The notes beneath the pieces are model-generated. The model made no database searches and was not told where the DNA came from. It saw only the letters and a list, made by a program, of their open reading frames with translations. Positions 17,153-26,968 of a DNA stretch of 43,350 nt are shown here, piece by piece. The position numbers and the translations under genes were made by a program. Where the stretch lies: the NCBI GenBank assembly GCA_019163135.1, contig JAFLKR010000017.1, positions 1 to 43,350 on the forward strand. Direction: 5' to 3'. The DNA comes from Desulfobulbaceae bacterium. GTDB lineage: Bacteria; Desulfobacterota; Desulfobulbia; Desulfobulbales; Desulfobulbaceae. Positions within the stretch are counted from its first letter, which is position 1; the number at the start of each line of letters is the position of its first letter.

Positions 17153-19276
17153 ATGCAGGTTCCGAGGTGGTCAACCATCGTATCAACTTTTGAAAAATGG
17201 CCGATTGGGAAAAAATTTTTCTTCGGGAATACCCTTGTTCTTATCCTGCCACTCCTGATTATTTTCGCCTTCCTTCTCTATGCTGGCTTCACCCAGCCAA
17301 GCAAGATTGTCCCCCAAAGCCTGGAGGCAGGGCCCCTTGCCGGCCTCTTCTCCCCCCCATTGGCCTTGGTTCTGCTGTTTTCGATCGGTGCCCTGCTGGC
17401 GACCTGTGCCGCCTATTTCCTGAACCGACTGCTAACCACGCCCCTCAGGCAGTTTGCCGAACGGTACGAAACTCCGGGAAAAACCAAGGATCTCCACTAT
17501 ACCGGGGGCTGCGAAGCGACCTTTCTGATTGATGCCTTCAATCAGTATGCCCAGCAATTGCGCACCACCAATGAAAAACTCAACGTCGAGGTCCAATTTC
17601 GGAAAAGCGCCGAAAATTTTCTCCAGATTTACAAAAAGATCTTCGACAACGCCAATGAAGGGATCGTGATCACCGACGCCACGGCCAAAATCCTGGCGGT
17701 CAACAACGCTTTTTCCACCATCACAGGGTACGAACTCGCCGAGGTGATCGGGCAAAACCCCAGGATGCTCCAATCAAAACGCCATAATTCTTTTTTTTAT
17801 GAGCAGATGTGGCAGAGTCTGACCGAGAAGGGTGCCTGGGAAGGAGAAATCTGGAATAAAAAGAAAGACGGCAGCCTCTTCCCGGAATGGCTGACCATTA
17901 ACGCCATCCGTAACGAACGCAAAGAAATCGTCTACTTTTTCGCCACGTTTTACGAAATCGGCGAACTGAAAAAACGGGAGAAGCAGATAACTTTCATGGC
18001 CTATCATGATATGCTTACCCGACTGCCGAACCGGGCCCATCTGGAGAATAAACTGGCGAAAAGCCTCGCCGCCATGCCTGCTGATGACGGCAAAATCGCG
18101 GTTTTCTATATCGATCTGGATAATTTCAAAAACGTTAATGATGTCTTTGGCCATAATCAGGGGGACGACCTGCTCATCCAGGTAACCCAACGGTTTGCTG
18201 CGGTTTTAAGTGAGAATGACACCCTGTGCCGCCCCGGTGGAGACGAATTCATTCTCCTTATGGAGCATATCGAAAACGAGTCGATCATTTACCTGATGGC
18301 CAATCGGCTGCTGACGGTGCTGAAAAAACCGTTTTTAGTCGATCGCAAAAAAATTTATATCAATGCCAGTATCGGCATATCGATCTATCCGGATGACGGG
18401 AAATCCGGACTGGACCTGATCAGGAGTGCCGATATGGCCATGCATAAGGCCAAAGGTGAAGGGAAAAACCGCTATTACCTGTTCACCAAGGGCATGCATG
18501 AGCTTGTCTACGAAAAATTCCGAATCGAAACCGGCATTCGTTTGGGACTCCGCCACAAAGAATTTGTGGTCTTTTATCAGCCCAAGGTCAATATCATCAC
18601 CCGGAAGACCTCGTCGCTGGAAGCGCTCATCCGCTGGAAAAAAGGGGACACGCTCATCCCTCCCGATGCCTTTATCCCGGTCGCGGAGGAGTCGAGCTTA
18701 ATTGATGATCTATGCTTGTTTGTGATGGAAGAAACCTGTGCCTTCCAATCCGAGATGAAAAAACAGCGGGTGGCCGTGCCCATCAGTGTCAACATCTCGC
18801 CCCGTCAATTTCATAACGCCGATTTTGTCGACATTGTCGAAGACCTGCTGGGCCGATACCAGGTCGCCCCCGAATACATGGAGTTCGAAATCACCGAAAC
18901 CACGGCCATGAAAGACGTTGAGCATACCCTGAAAATTATGCATCGTCTCCGCCAGATGGGCATCCTCTTTTCCATCGACGATTTCGGCACCGGATATTCC
19001 TCCTTGGGCTATCTCAACAAGATGCCGGTCAGCACCCTGAAGATCGACAAACAATTTATTGATGATCTTCAAGAAAATGGCGGTATTGTGGCCACCATTA
19101 TTGCCATCAGCCAACAGATGCATCTTAATGTTGTCGCCGAAGGCGTGGAAACGGAAGAACAACTGCTCAGCCTCGCCGCCATGGGCTGCCAGGAGGCGCA
19201 GGGGTATTATTTCTCCCGTCCGCTCCCCGGAGACCGTCTGCTTGAATATCTCCTCGCAGAAGGCACGGTGCTCTGA
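17153..19276 (+). CDS. membrane-anchored PAS-GGDEF-EAL cyclic-di-GMP protein
   Basis: A 707-residue protein that makes and/or breaks c-di-GMP. Two hydrophobic segments (about 24-46 and 68-90) frame a very short external loop. A linker and a PAS domain (about 160-275) follow. The GGDEF domain (about 276-440) has the intact motif RPGGDEF at 360-366. The EAL domain (about 455-700) has the intact motif SLEALIRW with E490, plus SIDDFGTGYSSLGYL, LKIDKQFI and VAEGVETEEQ. The allosteric RxxD site before GGDEF reads SEND, so its arginine is missing and product inhibition is probably lost. Both active sites look complete, so net activity cannot be predicted. The ATG at 17153 follows AAAGG. The 1064-residue gene begins 92 bases downstream. 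Confidence 0.93.
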   Translation: MQVPRWSTIVSTFEKWPIGKKFFFGNTLVLILPLLIIFAFLLYAGFTQPSKIVPQSLEAGPLAGLFSPPLALVLLFSIGALLATCAAYFLNRLLTTPLRQFAERYETPGKTKDLHYTGGCEATFLIDAFNQYAQQLRTTNEKLNVEVQFRKSAENFLQIYKKIFDNANEGIVITDATAKILAVNNAFSTITGYELAEVIGQNPRMLQSKRHNSFFYEQMWQSLTEKGAWEGEIWNKKKDGSLFPEWLTINAIRNERKEIVYFFATFYEIGELKKREKQITFMAYHDMLTRLPNRAHLENKLAKSLAAMPADDGKIAVFYIDLDNFKNVNDVFGHNQGDDLLIQVTQRFAAVLSENDTLCRPGGDEFILLMEHIENESIIYLMANRLLTVLKKPFLVDRKKIYINASIGISIYPDDGKSGLDLIRSADMAMHKAKGEGKNRYYLFTKGMHELVYEKFRIETGIRLGLRHKEFVVFYQPKVNIITRKTSSLEALIRWKKGDTLIPPDAFIPVAEESSLIDDLCLFVMEETCAFQSEMKKQRVAVPISVNISPRQFHNADFVDIVEDLLGRYQVAPEYMEFEITETTAMKDVEHTLKIMHRLRQMGILFSIDDFGTGYSSLGYLNKMPVSTLKIDKQFIDDLQENGGIVATIIAISQQMHLNVVAEGVETEEQLLSLAAMGCQEAQGYYFSRPLPGDRLLEYLLAEGTVL

Positions 19277-19368
19277 AGTTGGAGTTGAAGCAACCGAGCC
19301 GGCTTTTCCGCGCACTCGGCAACAACCCGCAGCCAAAATGATTAAACCCCGCAAAGGAGTTTTCCTTC

Positions 19369-22300
19369 ATGAAGAAAAAGCCGTCACGGCTGTTCTTTGA
19401 TCCCAACGATCACAAATTACTCAGCATTGTCAATGACGTTCTCAAAAGGGGCACCCGGCCGCAGACCCTGAGTTCGTTGCTGGCCCCCTATATGCACCCC
19501 CATGGCATTAAGGAGATGGCCGCCCCCAGCGGTCTGCGGATCGCCTACGCCATTGTCAGCCTGCTGGGATCCCTGGAAGCCGGCAAGGCCCAGGATCGGA
19601 TTGTGGCCCTGCGCTCTCTCTGCGAGGAAGTGTTCAGTTCGTCCACCACCTTTTATCATAAGAATACCGCCCGGGTCCTGATGCAGATCATGAAGGAACT
19701 GGTCCGCAGCAAAGGTAGTGAACTCAAACAGTTACAATTGGCCCATGATTTTCGCATGGCCTACACCGGCAAACCCCGCATGGTCAGGGCACAGCTCGCC
19801 AAATACCATCTCCTCGAAATGCCGGAGGAATGGAATCAGTTCGCCTTTGACGACCATGTCCACGACGCCAATACCAAAGGCCGGAAATCCCCCACCCACC
19901 TGCTGATGGATGCCTGGATTAAAGGCATCCGTAAGTTGACCGTGGTCTATTACAACCATGTCGAGCAGGAGGTGGTTGAAGAACTGCTCGAGGCCAGCGC
20001 CATTCTCAATATCCATGTCCGCATCGGCATCGAGCTCTCCTCCCGGTTCCGCAACAAGTTCGTCCGCTTTATCTGGGAGTTGGAAGGCTTTTTCGACAAT
20101 CACAATCTGCTCCAATTTCTCCAGGAACAAACCGTTAAGGACATGATGGCCCAGGGACGAGAGGTTTCCCTGTATCAACAGCGCTACGTCCTCGACGTCC
20201 TCGGGGAGTTCAACGCCACTCACCGCCTGCTCCTCGACCGGGAAATTGCCGTGGAAAGTCAGGCTCTCGGCGAAGACGAGTTCCGCCATTTTGTCGGTGC
20301 CGGCCAACCATCGCTCCTCCATCTGGCCAAATATATCCAGAACAATTACCATAGCCTGCTGAACGAGCAAGTCCGGCGGATTCGCGAGGAACAACCAGAA
20401 GACCGCGCCAAGCTGGAAGAACAACTCCAGGCCTGCTCGAAAAAGATGCAAAACCTTGATCTCGAAACCCTCATCAACCGTTTTCTGCAGCCATGCCGTA
20501 ATCGCATCCTTCACGATCCAACGGTCCCGCACGATGAGGGCGTGCCGCCGCTGATGAACCTCTCCCCCCCCGAGTTGGTCAGCCGACTGGCATCCATGCA
20601 CTCCAGCTCTCGTTTCACCCTCAATCTGAGCAATCTATCGATCCAGGACACCCTGGAATTACTCTATCAGTGTGAAGGTCGCATCACCCATATTGAATCC
20701 TTCAACCTCAAGGATTCGGCCTATGGCATGACTTCGGTCGCCGCAGTCAAAGGGAGCGGTTTTGCCGGAGAAGCGGTGGATATCACCAGTCCGGCCCGGA
20801 ATTACCTGCTGATCAACAGTCTGCAAAAAGCCTTGAACGAAGATAATGTCATCACCCTGAAGCGAGCGATTCGCGCCATCATCTGGGATTTCGAGCGCTC
20901 CCGCCTGATCGTTGAAAAGAACGTTGAAGACAGCCGGAAAAAAACCGCCGAACCCGAAGCTCTGGCCAGGGTGACGGTCGAGTTGACGGAGATGAACGAA
21001 CGAAAAGCAGCGCTGCTCGAAATCCTGCTCAATATCGAATCGTTTCATAGCCATTACAATAAACGCTACCTCGGTTCCCGGATCGGTTCCGGTTCCACCG
21101 GGCAATCGCAACTCCAGTACGGCATGGGACTGGTGGTGCTGGATACTCTGCCCCCGCGGGCCTACCGGAAGGTTATGCGGGAACACCAAGAGTGCCATCG
21201 CAAGCTCATCCCGGTTACGGCACGGATGATCAAACACCAGCACACCAGCGGCCGCAATCCGGTTTCGACTTCCTGGACCAGACGGCTGGCTGATCGTATC
21301 CCCGGCTTGCGGCAGAACGGTGCGCATCTCTGGAACGACTGGAGCCTGGACCGATTCGAGATTCATCCCGGAACCGATGGCAATATCGCCACCCTGGGTG
21401 GTATCCGCCGAACCCCGCGGATCGATATTCATCCGGCGATAAACAAAGACCAGGAAAAAATCGAACAGCCCTTGCGCTATCTCAACTCCCATCTGCGCAA
21501 CACCCTCAAGGTAGCGGTCGGTTTTATTCCCGCCTTCCTGACCTTCAGCCTCACCAAGGACTGGTGGGTGCTGGCCTATCTCGGGGCGTTCATCTGGTTC
21601 GGGATTACCGGGGTCCGCAATATCATCCAATCCATCCTGGGCGGCGGCGGGCTCAAACGTTCGCCTCTATTGCCCTGGAATTCGCTGGTCAGCTGGAGCC
21701 GGATCGCCGATTCCCTCTTTTACACCGGTTTTTCCGTGCCGCTGCTCGACTATCTGGTGAAAACCCTGCTGCTGCAAGAGCAGTTCGGGATCACCACCTC
21801 AACCAATCCGGTGTTGCTCTACTCGGTAATGGCCCTGGCCAACGGAATTTACATCTCAACCCACAACATCCTGCGCGGTCTGCCCAAGAGTGCCGCAGTC
21901 GGCAATTTTTTCCGCTCGATCCTCTCCATCCCCCTGGCCCTGCTCTTCAACTCCGCCATCGGCAGCGTCCTGCATCTGGCCATGGTTCCCGGGGTCGAAG
22001 CAGGCATGCAGAAATGGGCGGCGGTCATCTCCAAGCTGGCTTCGGATTGCGTGGCCGGAGTGATCGAGGGCCTGGCAGACCGGCAAAACAATGTCCGCAT
22101 CCGTCTGATCGATTACCGGGAGAAGGTCTCCCAACTGTTTGCGGTCTTTGCCCGCTTCGACGTGCTGTTTCCGGAAGAGGATGTCCTGGAACTGCTGCAA
22201 AAACCCAAGACCTTGATCGCCGCCATCCATCAGGATGCGCGGGATCTGGAGAAGGTGTTCATCGTCAACGCCTTGGATCTCATGTATATCTGGATGTATC

Positions 22301-22563
22301 AGCCCAGGGCCAGGAAGGCCTTACAACAGACCGTGGCGGCGATGTCCACCGAGGAGTGGCTGATTTTTTACCGCTCGCAACTGGTGCTCAAGCGGCACCG
22401 GGAGATCAGCCAGGTCTTTGTCGATGGAATAGTCGGTAAAAACTTTTCCAAGGCCCTTTCTTTCTATCTCGACCGGGCCGATGCCTACCTCCAGGACATG
22501 GTGCAGATCGGTATGGTGCGGGAGAAAATCCTAAAAAAACAGCGTCGTCCCCTTACGGCCTGA
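19369..22563 (+). CDS. large membrane protein of unknown function with PHP-like N-terminal motif
   Basis: A 1064-residue protein I do not recognise. Residues 1-150 look helical. Residues 155-245 contain FDDHVHDANTKG, a spacer with KGIRKLTVVYYNH, and then NIHVRIGIELSS. This strand-helix succession and HxH placement recall the start of a PHP (polymerase/histidinol phosphatase) metal-dependent barrel, though later ligands are not obvious. Residues 330-365 and 505-555 are charged and probably coiled-coil. Four or five hydrophobic segments follow at about 712-729, 732-755, 774-800, 813-833 and 846-872. A soluble, helix-rich tail of about 190 residues ends basic. There is no signal peptide, so the PHP-like part should be cytoplasmic. 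It lies 92 bases after the GGDEF/EAL gene and may share its transcript. The start is set by AAAGGAG shortly before the ATG. Confidence 0.85.
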   Translation: MKKKPSRLFFDPNDHKLLSIVNDVLKRGTRPQTLSSLLAPYMHPHGIKEMAAPSGLRIAYAIVSLLGSLEAGKAQDRIVALRSLCEEVFSSSTTFYHKNTARVLMQIMKELVRSKGSELKQLQLAHDFRMAYTGKPRMVRAQLAKYHLLEMPEEWNQFAFDDHVHDANTKGRKSPTHLLMDAWIKGIRKLTVVYYNHVEQEVVEELLEASAILNIHVRIGIELSSRFRNKFVRFIWELEGFFDNHNLLQFLQEQTVKDMMAQGREVSLYQQRYVLDVLGEFNATHRLLLDREIAVESQALGEDEFRHFVGAGQPSLLHLAKYIQNNYHSLLNEQVRRIREEQPEDRAKLEEQLQACSKKMQNLDLETLINRFLQPCRNRILHDPTVPHDEGVPPLMNLSPPELVSRLASMHSSSRFTLNLSNLSIQDTLELLYQCEGRITHIESFNLKDSAYGMTSVAAVKGSGFAGEAVDITSPARNYLLINSLQKALNEDNVITLKRAIRAIIWDFERSRLIVEKNVEDSRKKTAEPEALARVTVELTEMNERKAALLEILLNIESFHSHYNKRYLGSRIGSGSTGQSQLQYGMGLVVLDTLPPRAYRKVMREHQECHRKLIPVTARMIKHQHTSGRNPVSTSWTRRLADRIPGLRQNGAHLWNDWSLDRFEIHPGTDGNIATLGGIRRTPRIDIHPAINKDQEKIEQPLRYLNSHLRNTLKVAVGFIPAFLTFSLTKDWWVLAYLGAFIWFGITGVRNIIQSILGGGGLKRSPLLPWNSLVSWSRIADSLFYTGFSVPLLDYLVKTLLLQEQFGITTSTNPVLLYSVMALANGIYISTHNILRGLPKSAAVGNFFRSILSIPLALLFNSAIGSVLHLAMVPGVEAGMQKWAAVISKLASDCVAGVIEGLADRQNNVRIRLIDYREKVSQLFAVFARFDVLFPEEDVLELLQKPKTLIAAIHQDARDLEKVFIVNALDLMYIWMYQPRARKALQQTVAAMSTEEWLIFYRSQLVLKRHREISQVFVDGIVGKNFSKALSFYLDRADAYLQDMVQIGMVREKILKKQRRPLTA

Positions 22564-22627
22564 CGACCCAAGGTGTCACCTTCCCCTGTTCTGAAAAACG
22601 TCTTCCCTACCCTTTGGGGCGCACTCC

Positions 22628-22658
22628 AAAAAAAAGGGCGACCCGCAATGGGTCGCCC
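22628..22658 (-). terminator. glnA terminator
   Basis: On the minus strand GGGCGACCC and GGGTCGCCC form a perfect nine-base stem around a five-base loop and are followed by eight T. It lies 30 bases after the glnA stop. Confidence 0.92.
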
Positions 22659-22687
22659 TTGGTGCTACTGATTCCTTTACGCGTTGA

Positions 22688-24016
22688 TCAATATTTGCTC
22701 AGATAATTATCGAGCTCCCAATCGGTGACCGCGGTCCGGAAGGAATCCCATTCCTTCTCCTTACCTTCGATATATTTGCCGACGATGTGGGGACCAAGGG
22801 CTTCCATGGCAATCGGATTGGCCTTGAATTCCTGGATGGCTTCCATGAGATTTGCCGGCAGACTGGCGATTCCGGCCTCCACTTTCTCGGCGGCGGTCAT
22901 TTCGAAAATATCGACATTGACCGATGCCGGCACTTCCAGGTTGTTCTTGACGCCGTCCAGACCTGAGTTCAGCATCATGGCAAAGGCCAGATACGGATTA
23001 CAGGTGGGATCCGGGCAGCGCACCTCGGTACGGGTTCCCATGCCGCGGGACGCCGGGATACGAATGAGGGCGGAGCGGTTGGAAGCAGACCAGGCAATAT
23101 AAACCGGGGCCTCATAACCGGCCACCAGCCGTTTATAGGAATTGACCAACGGATTGGTGACGGCGCAGAATCCCCGAGCATTTTTCATAATGCCGGCAAT
23201 GTATTTATAGGCAATCTCGCTTAACTGCAGCGGACCCTTTTCATCAAAAAAGGCGTTCGTGCCATCGAGTTTGAACAGCGACTGATTGGTGTGCATGCCG
23301 GAACCGTTGATCCCGAAAACCGGTTTGGGCATGAAGGTGGCGTGCAAGCCGAATTCAGCCGCGATCGAACGGACAACCCACTTGAAGGTGACGGTGTTGT
23401 CGGCAGCGGTGAGGGCATCGGCATATTTGAAGTTGATCTCGTGCTGGCCTTCGGCAACTTCATGATGGGAGGCCTCAATCTCAAAGCCCATGGCCTCGAG
23501 AGTGTGGATGATTTCGCGACGGCAATCGATGCCGGCATCGTCGGGTTCCACATCGAAATAGCCGGTGACATCGTCGGTGATGGTGGTGGGCATGCCGTCT
23601 TCATCCCGTCTAAACAGGAAAAATTCAGCTTCAGTCCCGACATTCATGGTGTACCCGAGTTTTTTGGCATCCGCCAACACTCGTTTGAGGTTGTTCCGGG
23701 GGCAACCGACAAAAGCGGTGCCATCCGGTTTGTAGACATCGCAGATAATACGGGCCGCATTACAGCCATTTTTTTCACGCCAGGGCAAGACCACAAAAGT
23801 ATCGTAATCCGGCTTGAGGTACATGTCGGACTCATTGATCCGAACGAAGCCCTCGATGGAGGAACCGTCAAACATCATCTGCCCGTCCAGCGCCTTTTCG
23901 ATCTGGCTTTTGGGAATGGCAATATTTTTCATAAAACCGAAAATATCAACAAACTGCAGGCGGAAGAAATTCACATTCTTCTCTTTGATAATTTTCATTA
24001 TTTCGTCACGTGTCAT
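22688..24016 (-). CDS. glnA: glutamine synthetase, type I-alpha (non-adenylylated form)
   Basis: Makes glutamine from glutamate, ammonium and ATP as a cytoplasmic dodecamer. The 442-residue length and sequence follow the Bacillus/Firmicutes I-alpha form. Typical blocks are [38 protein letters not shown] and [13 protein letters not shown]. Arg59 within EGFVRI corresponds to the alpha-type feedback arginine. The extra segment and the NLYDLPPEE adenylylation motif of proteobacterial I-beta enzymes are missing; the matching region reads [12 protein letters not shown], with Phe where Tyr would be. So control by GlnE-type adenylylation is not expected. A strong AAGGAG precedes the ATG, and a good terminator follows the stop. 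It lies downstream of the type III gene with a decayed insertion sequence between them. Confidence 0.95.
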   Translation of the reverse strand: MTRDEIMKIIKEKNVNFFRLQFVDIFGFMKNIAIPKSQIEKALDGQMMFDGSSIEGFVRINESDMYLKPDYDTFVVLPWREKNGCNAARIICDVYKPDGTAFVGCPRNNLKRVLADAKKLGYTMNVGTEAEFFLFRRDEDGMPTTITDDVTGYFDVEPDDAGIDCRREIIHTLEAMGFEIEASHHEVAEGQHEINFKYADALTAADNTVTFKWVVRSIAAEFGLHATFMPKPVFGINGSGMHTNQSLFKLDGTNAFFDEKGPLQLSEIAYKYIAGIMKNARGFCAVTNPLVNSYKRLVAGYEAPVYIAWSASNRSALIRIPASRGMGTRTEVRCPDPTCNPYLAFAMMLNSGLDGVKNNLEVPASVNVDIFEMTAAEKVEAGIASLPANLMEAIQEFKANPIAMEALGPHIVGKYIEGKEKEWDSFRTAVTDWELDNYLSKY

Positions 24017-24060
24017 AACTCATCTCCTTAACTTTTGTGGATTCTGATTACCAACGAACT

Positions 24061-24240
24061 TCAGCCAGGGTCAGCAGGTGCTGGGGGATCGGCTGCGTTG
24101 TAGTGCTGCATAGTGGCCAGCCGGTCAACCATGGCATCCAACTGAAACCGGCAATTGAAACGATAACAAAATTCGCCAAGATATCGGGACAGACGCCTTG
24201 CGCTAACGGTATGACAGGTGGAACACACACCATTCTTCAC
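24061..24240 (-). pseudogene. remnant of an IS1595-family (ISXO2-like) transposase, C-terminal end
   Basis: The minus-strand frame ending at 24061 contains HTVSARRLSRYLGEFCYRFN and then a run matching the RFxLDxMxDRL pattern. This is how IS1595-family DDE transposases end (usually a HGVSKKHLQRYLDEFCYRFNRR-like block). Only about 55 residues survive. The catalytic residues and the start are gone, and degenerate residues sit at conserved places. I could not make out the terminal inverted repeats. Confidence 0.65.
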
Positions 24241-24445
24241 CTTGCCAATTCCCGTATTGCGCCAAGGGTTGTCGTCTTTCGCCTGGGAGAACAGATTCAT
24301 GCCCAGGAACTGAGCTTCAGCGGCAGTTTGGTGCTGGCGCAGATGGTTCATCTGGATCACCGAACCCCGAAAACGGCGAACACGACACTGGACCTGATTC
24401 GTGTATAATCCTGAACATGGAAAAGATCAATAAACGAACACTTAA

Positions 24446-24607
24446 TCAGCAGACACCATACGAGAGCTGCGCAAGCTGGCCGAGTACCAATATGGGTTTG
24501 GGGAGTGGCGCACGGGTTTCCCCCTGGCGCTCGAGCGAGACGGGATGAAGCCGGCAGATTCGGCGGCATTGGCATCCGTCGAGCTTTGGCTGACGAGGGA
24601 TGGATGA
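24446..24607 (+). pseudogene. start-less remnant of an unidentified protein
   Basis: Between a TAA and a TGA lies a 53-residue frame containing RELRKLAEYQYGFGEW and ending ASVELWLTRDG. It has protein-like composition but no usable start codon or ribosome-binding site. It may be the tail of a gene broken when the neighbouring insertion sequence arrived, or part of that element. The family is not recognised. Confidence 0.35.
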
Positions 24608-24628
24608 CTGCGGCTTACGTCCTGCGGG

Positions 24629-24660
24629 AAAAAAAGGCCGCTCCCCTGCCGGGAGCGACC
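24629..24660 (-). terminator. glnN terminator
   Basis: On the minus strand GGTCGCTCCC pairs with GGGAGCGGCC over ten positions (one G-U) around a short loop, followed by seven T. It begins 27 bases after the glnN stop. Confidence 0.88.
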
Positions 24661-24687
24661 TTGAACGCCTTGGCGATAAAACCGAAA

Positions 24688-26868
24688 TCAGCGGATAAAC
24701 AGCATCTCCTGGTAGGAGGGCAGCGGCCACAGATCGTCAGCCACCACGGACTCCAGGCCATCGGCGTAGCCGCGAACCGCCAGCATGGCAGGAAGCACCT
24801 TCTTGCACATGTACGTGGCGTGGGCCAGGGTGTCGCCGCCTTCGTGGGCCAGAAGTTTCTCCAGCTTATCCACCTCGCCTTGCATATCGCGTAGCTTGGC
24901 GGTGACGTCCTCAAGGGTGTCCATCTTGATGTCGTGGCCGATGGTCTTGAGGCTGGCGCAGGTTGCGGCGAGCTGACCCTGGTAGCGCATGGCGGCCGGG
25001 AAGATCACGGTGCGGGCCATGCGGATCACCAGGTTGGCCTCGGTGGTGACGGTCTTGACGTACTGCTCCAGGTAGATCTCCTGGCGGCTCTTCAATTCGG
25101 CCTCGGAGAGGACGCCGTACTTGGTGAAGAGGGCCACCACCTCCTTGCTGGTGAGCACCGGCAGGGCCTCGGGGGTGGTCTTCAGGTTAGGCAGCCCGCG
25201 TTTGGCCGCTTCCTTGTGCCAGGCGTCGGAATAGCCGTCGCCGTTGAAGATTACGGCGTCGTGCTCCTTCATGATCTTCTGGAGCAGCTTCTGCACGCCC
25301 TCGTTGAACTGGGTTTTGTTCACTTTGCCCAACTTCTCCAGTTCGGTTGCCACGTAATCGAGGGATTCCGCCATCATCGTGTTCAGGGCCACTTGGGCGC
25401 CGGCGATGGAATGGGAAGAACCCACGGCGCGGAACTCGAAGCGGTTGCCGGTGAAGGCAAACGGGCTGGTGCGGTTGCGGTCGCCCGGATCCATGGGCAG
25501 CGGCGGCAGGGTGTCGACGCCGATGTTCATGATGCCCTTGGTCTTGGATCCCTTGACCTCGCCCTTTTTGATCTGCTCGAACACGTCGGTGAGCTGCTCG
25601 CCCAAGTAGGCGCTCATGATGGCCGGCGGGGCCTCATTGGCGCCCAGGCGATGATCGTTGGAGGCGGAAGCCACGGTGGCGCGCAGCAGGGCGCCGTGCT
25701 TGTGCAGGGCGCGGAGGGCGGCGGCACAAAACACCAGAAACTGGGCGTTGGAGTGGGGGGTGTCACCCGGATCGAAAAGGCAGCCCAGCTCCGCGTTGCC
25801 CAGGGAGTAGTTGAGGTGCTTGCCCGAGCCGTTGATGCCGGCAAACGGCTTCTCGTGCAGCAGGCAGATCATACCGTAGCGCTTGGCCACGGAGCGCAGG
25901 GTAGTCATGACCAACTGGTTGTGGTCGGTGGCCAAGTTGCCGGATTCGTAGATGGGAGCAATTTCGAACTGGGCGGGGGCCACTTCGTTGTGGCGGGTCT
26001 TGACCGGCACGCCCAGCTTGAAGAGCTCACGCTCGACTTCCATCATGAAAGAGAGCACGCGGCGGTTGATCACGCCAAAGTACTGATCCTCGAACTCCTG
26101 GCCCTTGGCAGAAGGGGCGCCAAAGAGGGTCCGGCCGGCGATGAGCAGGTCGGGACGGGAGAACACAAAGTTGCGATCGACCAGGAAGTATTCCTGCTCA
26201 GGGCCGGCGTAGGAGCCCACGGGCAGCTTGGTGGTGACGCCGAACTGACTCAGCACGCGCTTGGCCTGCTTGTTCAGGGCCTGGAGGGAGCGCAGCAGCG
26301 GCGTCTTCTTATCGAGAGCCTCTCCGGTCCAGGAGACAAAGGCAGTGGGGATGCAGAGGAAGGTACCGTTGGGGTTCTCGAGGAGATAGGCCGGGCTGGT
26401 GACGTCCCAAGCGGTATAGCCACGGGCTTCGAAGGTGACCCGCAGTCCGCCGGAGGGGAAACTGGAGGCATCGGGCTCGCCCTGGATGAGCATCTTGCCG
26501 GAGAACTCGGCCATGGCGCCCCCGTCGCCGTCGGGAACCAGGAAGGCGTCGTGCTTTTCGGCGGTGAGGCCGGTCAGGGGGTAGAAAACATGGGTGAAGT
26601 GGGTCGCGCCCTTCTCGATCGCCCAGTCCTTCATGGCGTTGGCGACCACGTCGGCAACGGAGGCGTCAAGTTTCTCGCCAAAGTCGATGGTTTTCTTCAA
26701 CGACTTGTAAACATGCTTGGGCAGCCGTTCCTTCATGACCTTGTCACTGAAGACGTTGGATCCAAAGATGTCGGTGGGTTTTGTTTCGCTGAAATTCAGG
26801 GGGGCATGGGAGGGTTGGTAGTTGATGATTGCTGAAATGGCGTTCAGACGGGCCTGGATTCCACTCAT
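24688..26868 (-). CDS. glnN: glutamine synthetase, type III
   Basis: A 726-residue glutamine synthetase of the GlnN class, unrelated in size and oligomer form to the type I enzyme next to it. Class features are the N-terminal [40 protein letters not shown], the substrate region [13 protein letters not shown], the [14 protein letters not shown] block and the downstream [20 protein letters not shown]. The family's normal length is 700-730, so the gene is complete. GGAG lies before the ATG. A terminator separates it from glnD upstream and another follows it, so it is probably a single-gene unit. Such enzymes are often induced under nitrogen limitation. Confidence 0.95.
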   Translation of the reverse strand: MSGIQARLNAISAIINYQPSHAPLNFSETKPTDIFGSNVFSDKVMKERLPKHVYKSLKKTIDFGEKLDASVADVVANAMKDWAIEKGATHFTHVFYPLTGLTAEKHDAFLVPDGDGGAMAEFSGKMLIQGEPDASSFPSGGLRVTFEARGYTAWDVTSPAYLLENPNGTFLCIPTAFVSWTGEALDKKTPLLRSLQALNKQAKRVLSQFGVTTKLPVGSYAGPEQEYFLVDRNFVFSRPDLLIAGRTLFGAPSAKGQEFEDQYFGVINRRVLSFMMEVERELFKLGVPVKTRHNEVAPAQFEIAPIYESGNLATDHNQLVMTTLRSVAKRYGMICLLHEKPFAGINGSGKHLNYSLGNAELGCLFDPGDTPHSNAQFLVFCAAALRALHKHGALLRATVASASNDHRLGANEAPPAIMSAYLGEQLTDVFEQIKKGEVKGSKTKGIMNIGVDTLPPLPMDPGDRNRTSPFAFTGNRFEFRAVGSSHSIAGAQVALNTMMAESLDYVATELEKLGKVNKTQFNEGVQKLLQKIMKEHDAVIFNGDGYSDAWHKEAAKRGLPNLKTTPEALPVLTSKEVVALFTKYGVLSEAELKSRQEIYLEQYVKTVTTEANLVIRMARTVIFPAAMRYQGQLAATCASLKTIGHDIKMDTLEDVTAKLRDMQGEVDKLEKLLAHEGGDTLAHATYMCKKVLPAMLAVRGYADGLESVVADDLWPLPSYQEMLFIR

Positions 26869-26936
26869 AGTGCACGCTCCATAAAGGGTTGAAAATGATG
26901 AGTACTACAGCTCAGAAATTAGTTTGTGGATTGATG

Positions 26937-26956
26937 AAAAAAACCGGCCTTGCCGG
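26937..26956 (-). terminator. terminator of the amtB-glnB-glnD operon
   Basis: On the minus strand CCGGC and GCCGG pair around a three-base loop and are followed by seven T. It begins about a dozen bases after the glnD stop. The stem is short but the T-run is good. Confidence 0.7.
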
Positions 26957-26968
26957 ATACTTTTGGAC

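Larger units (their letters stand above)
24017..24687. other. 671-bp region between the two glutamine synthetase genes
   Basis: Holds the glnA ribosome-binding site, a transposase remnant (24061-24240, minus), a start-less reading frame (24446-24607, plus) and the terminator of glnN (24629-24660). A plus-strand TATAAT at 24404-24409 has no good -35 partner. No intact gene was found. The glnA promoter must lie here or within the remnant; no sigma-54 pattern was seen. Confidence 0.6.

Noticed and set aside
24934-26835. 633-residue open frame on the plus strand opposite glnN
   Set aside because: It lies wholly within glnN, is low in complexity (Gly, Val, Leu, Gln repeats) and shows no motif or ribosome-binding site. 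It comes from the regular codon use of glnN.
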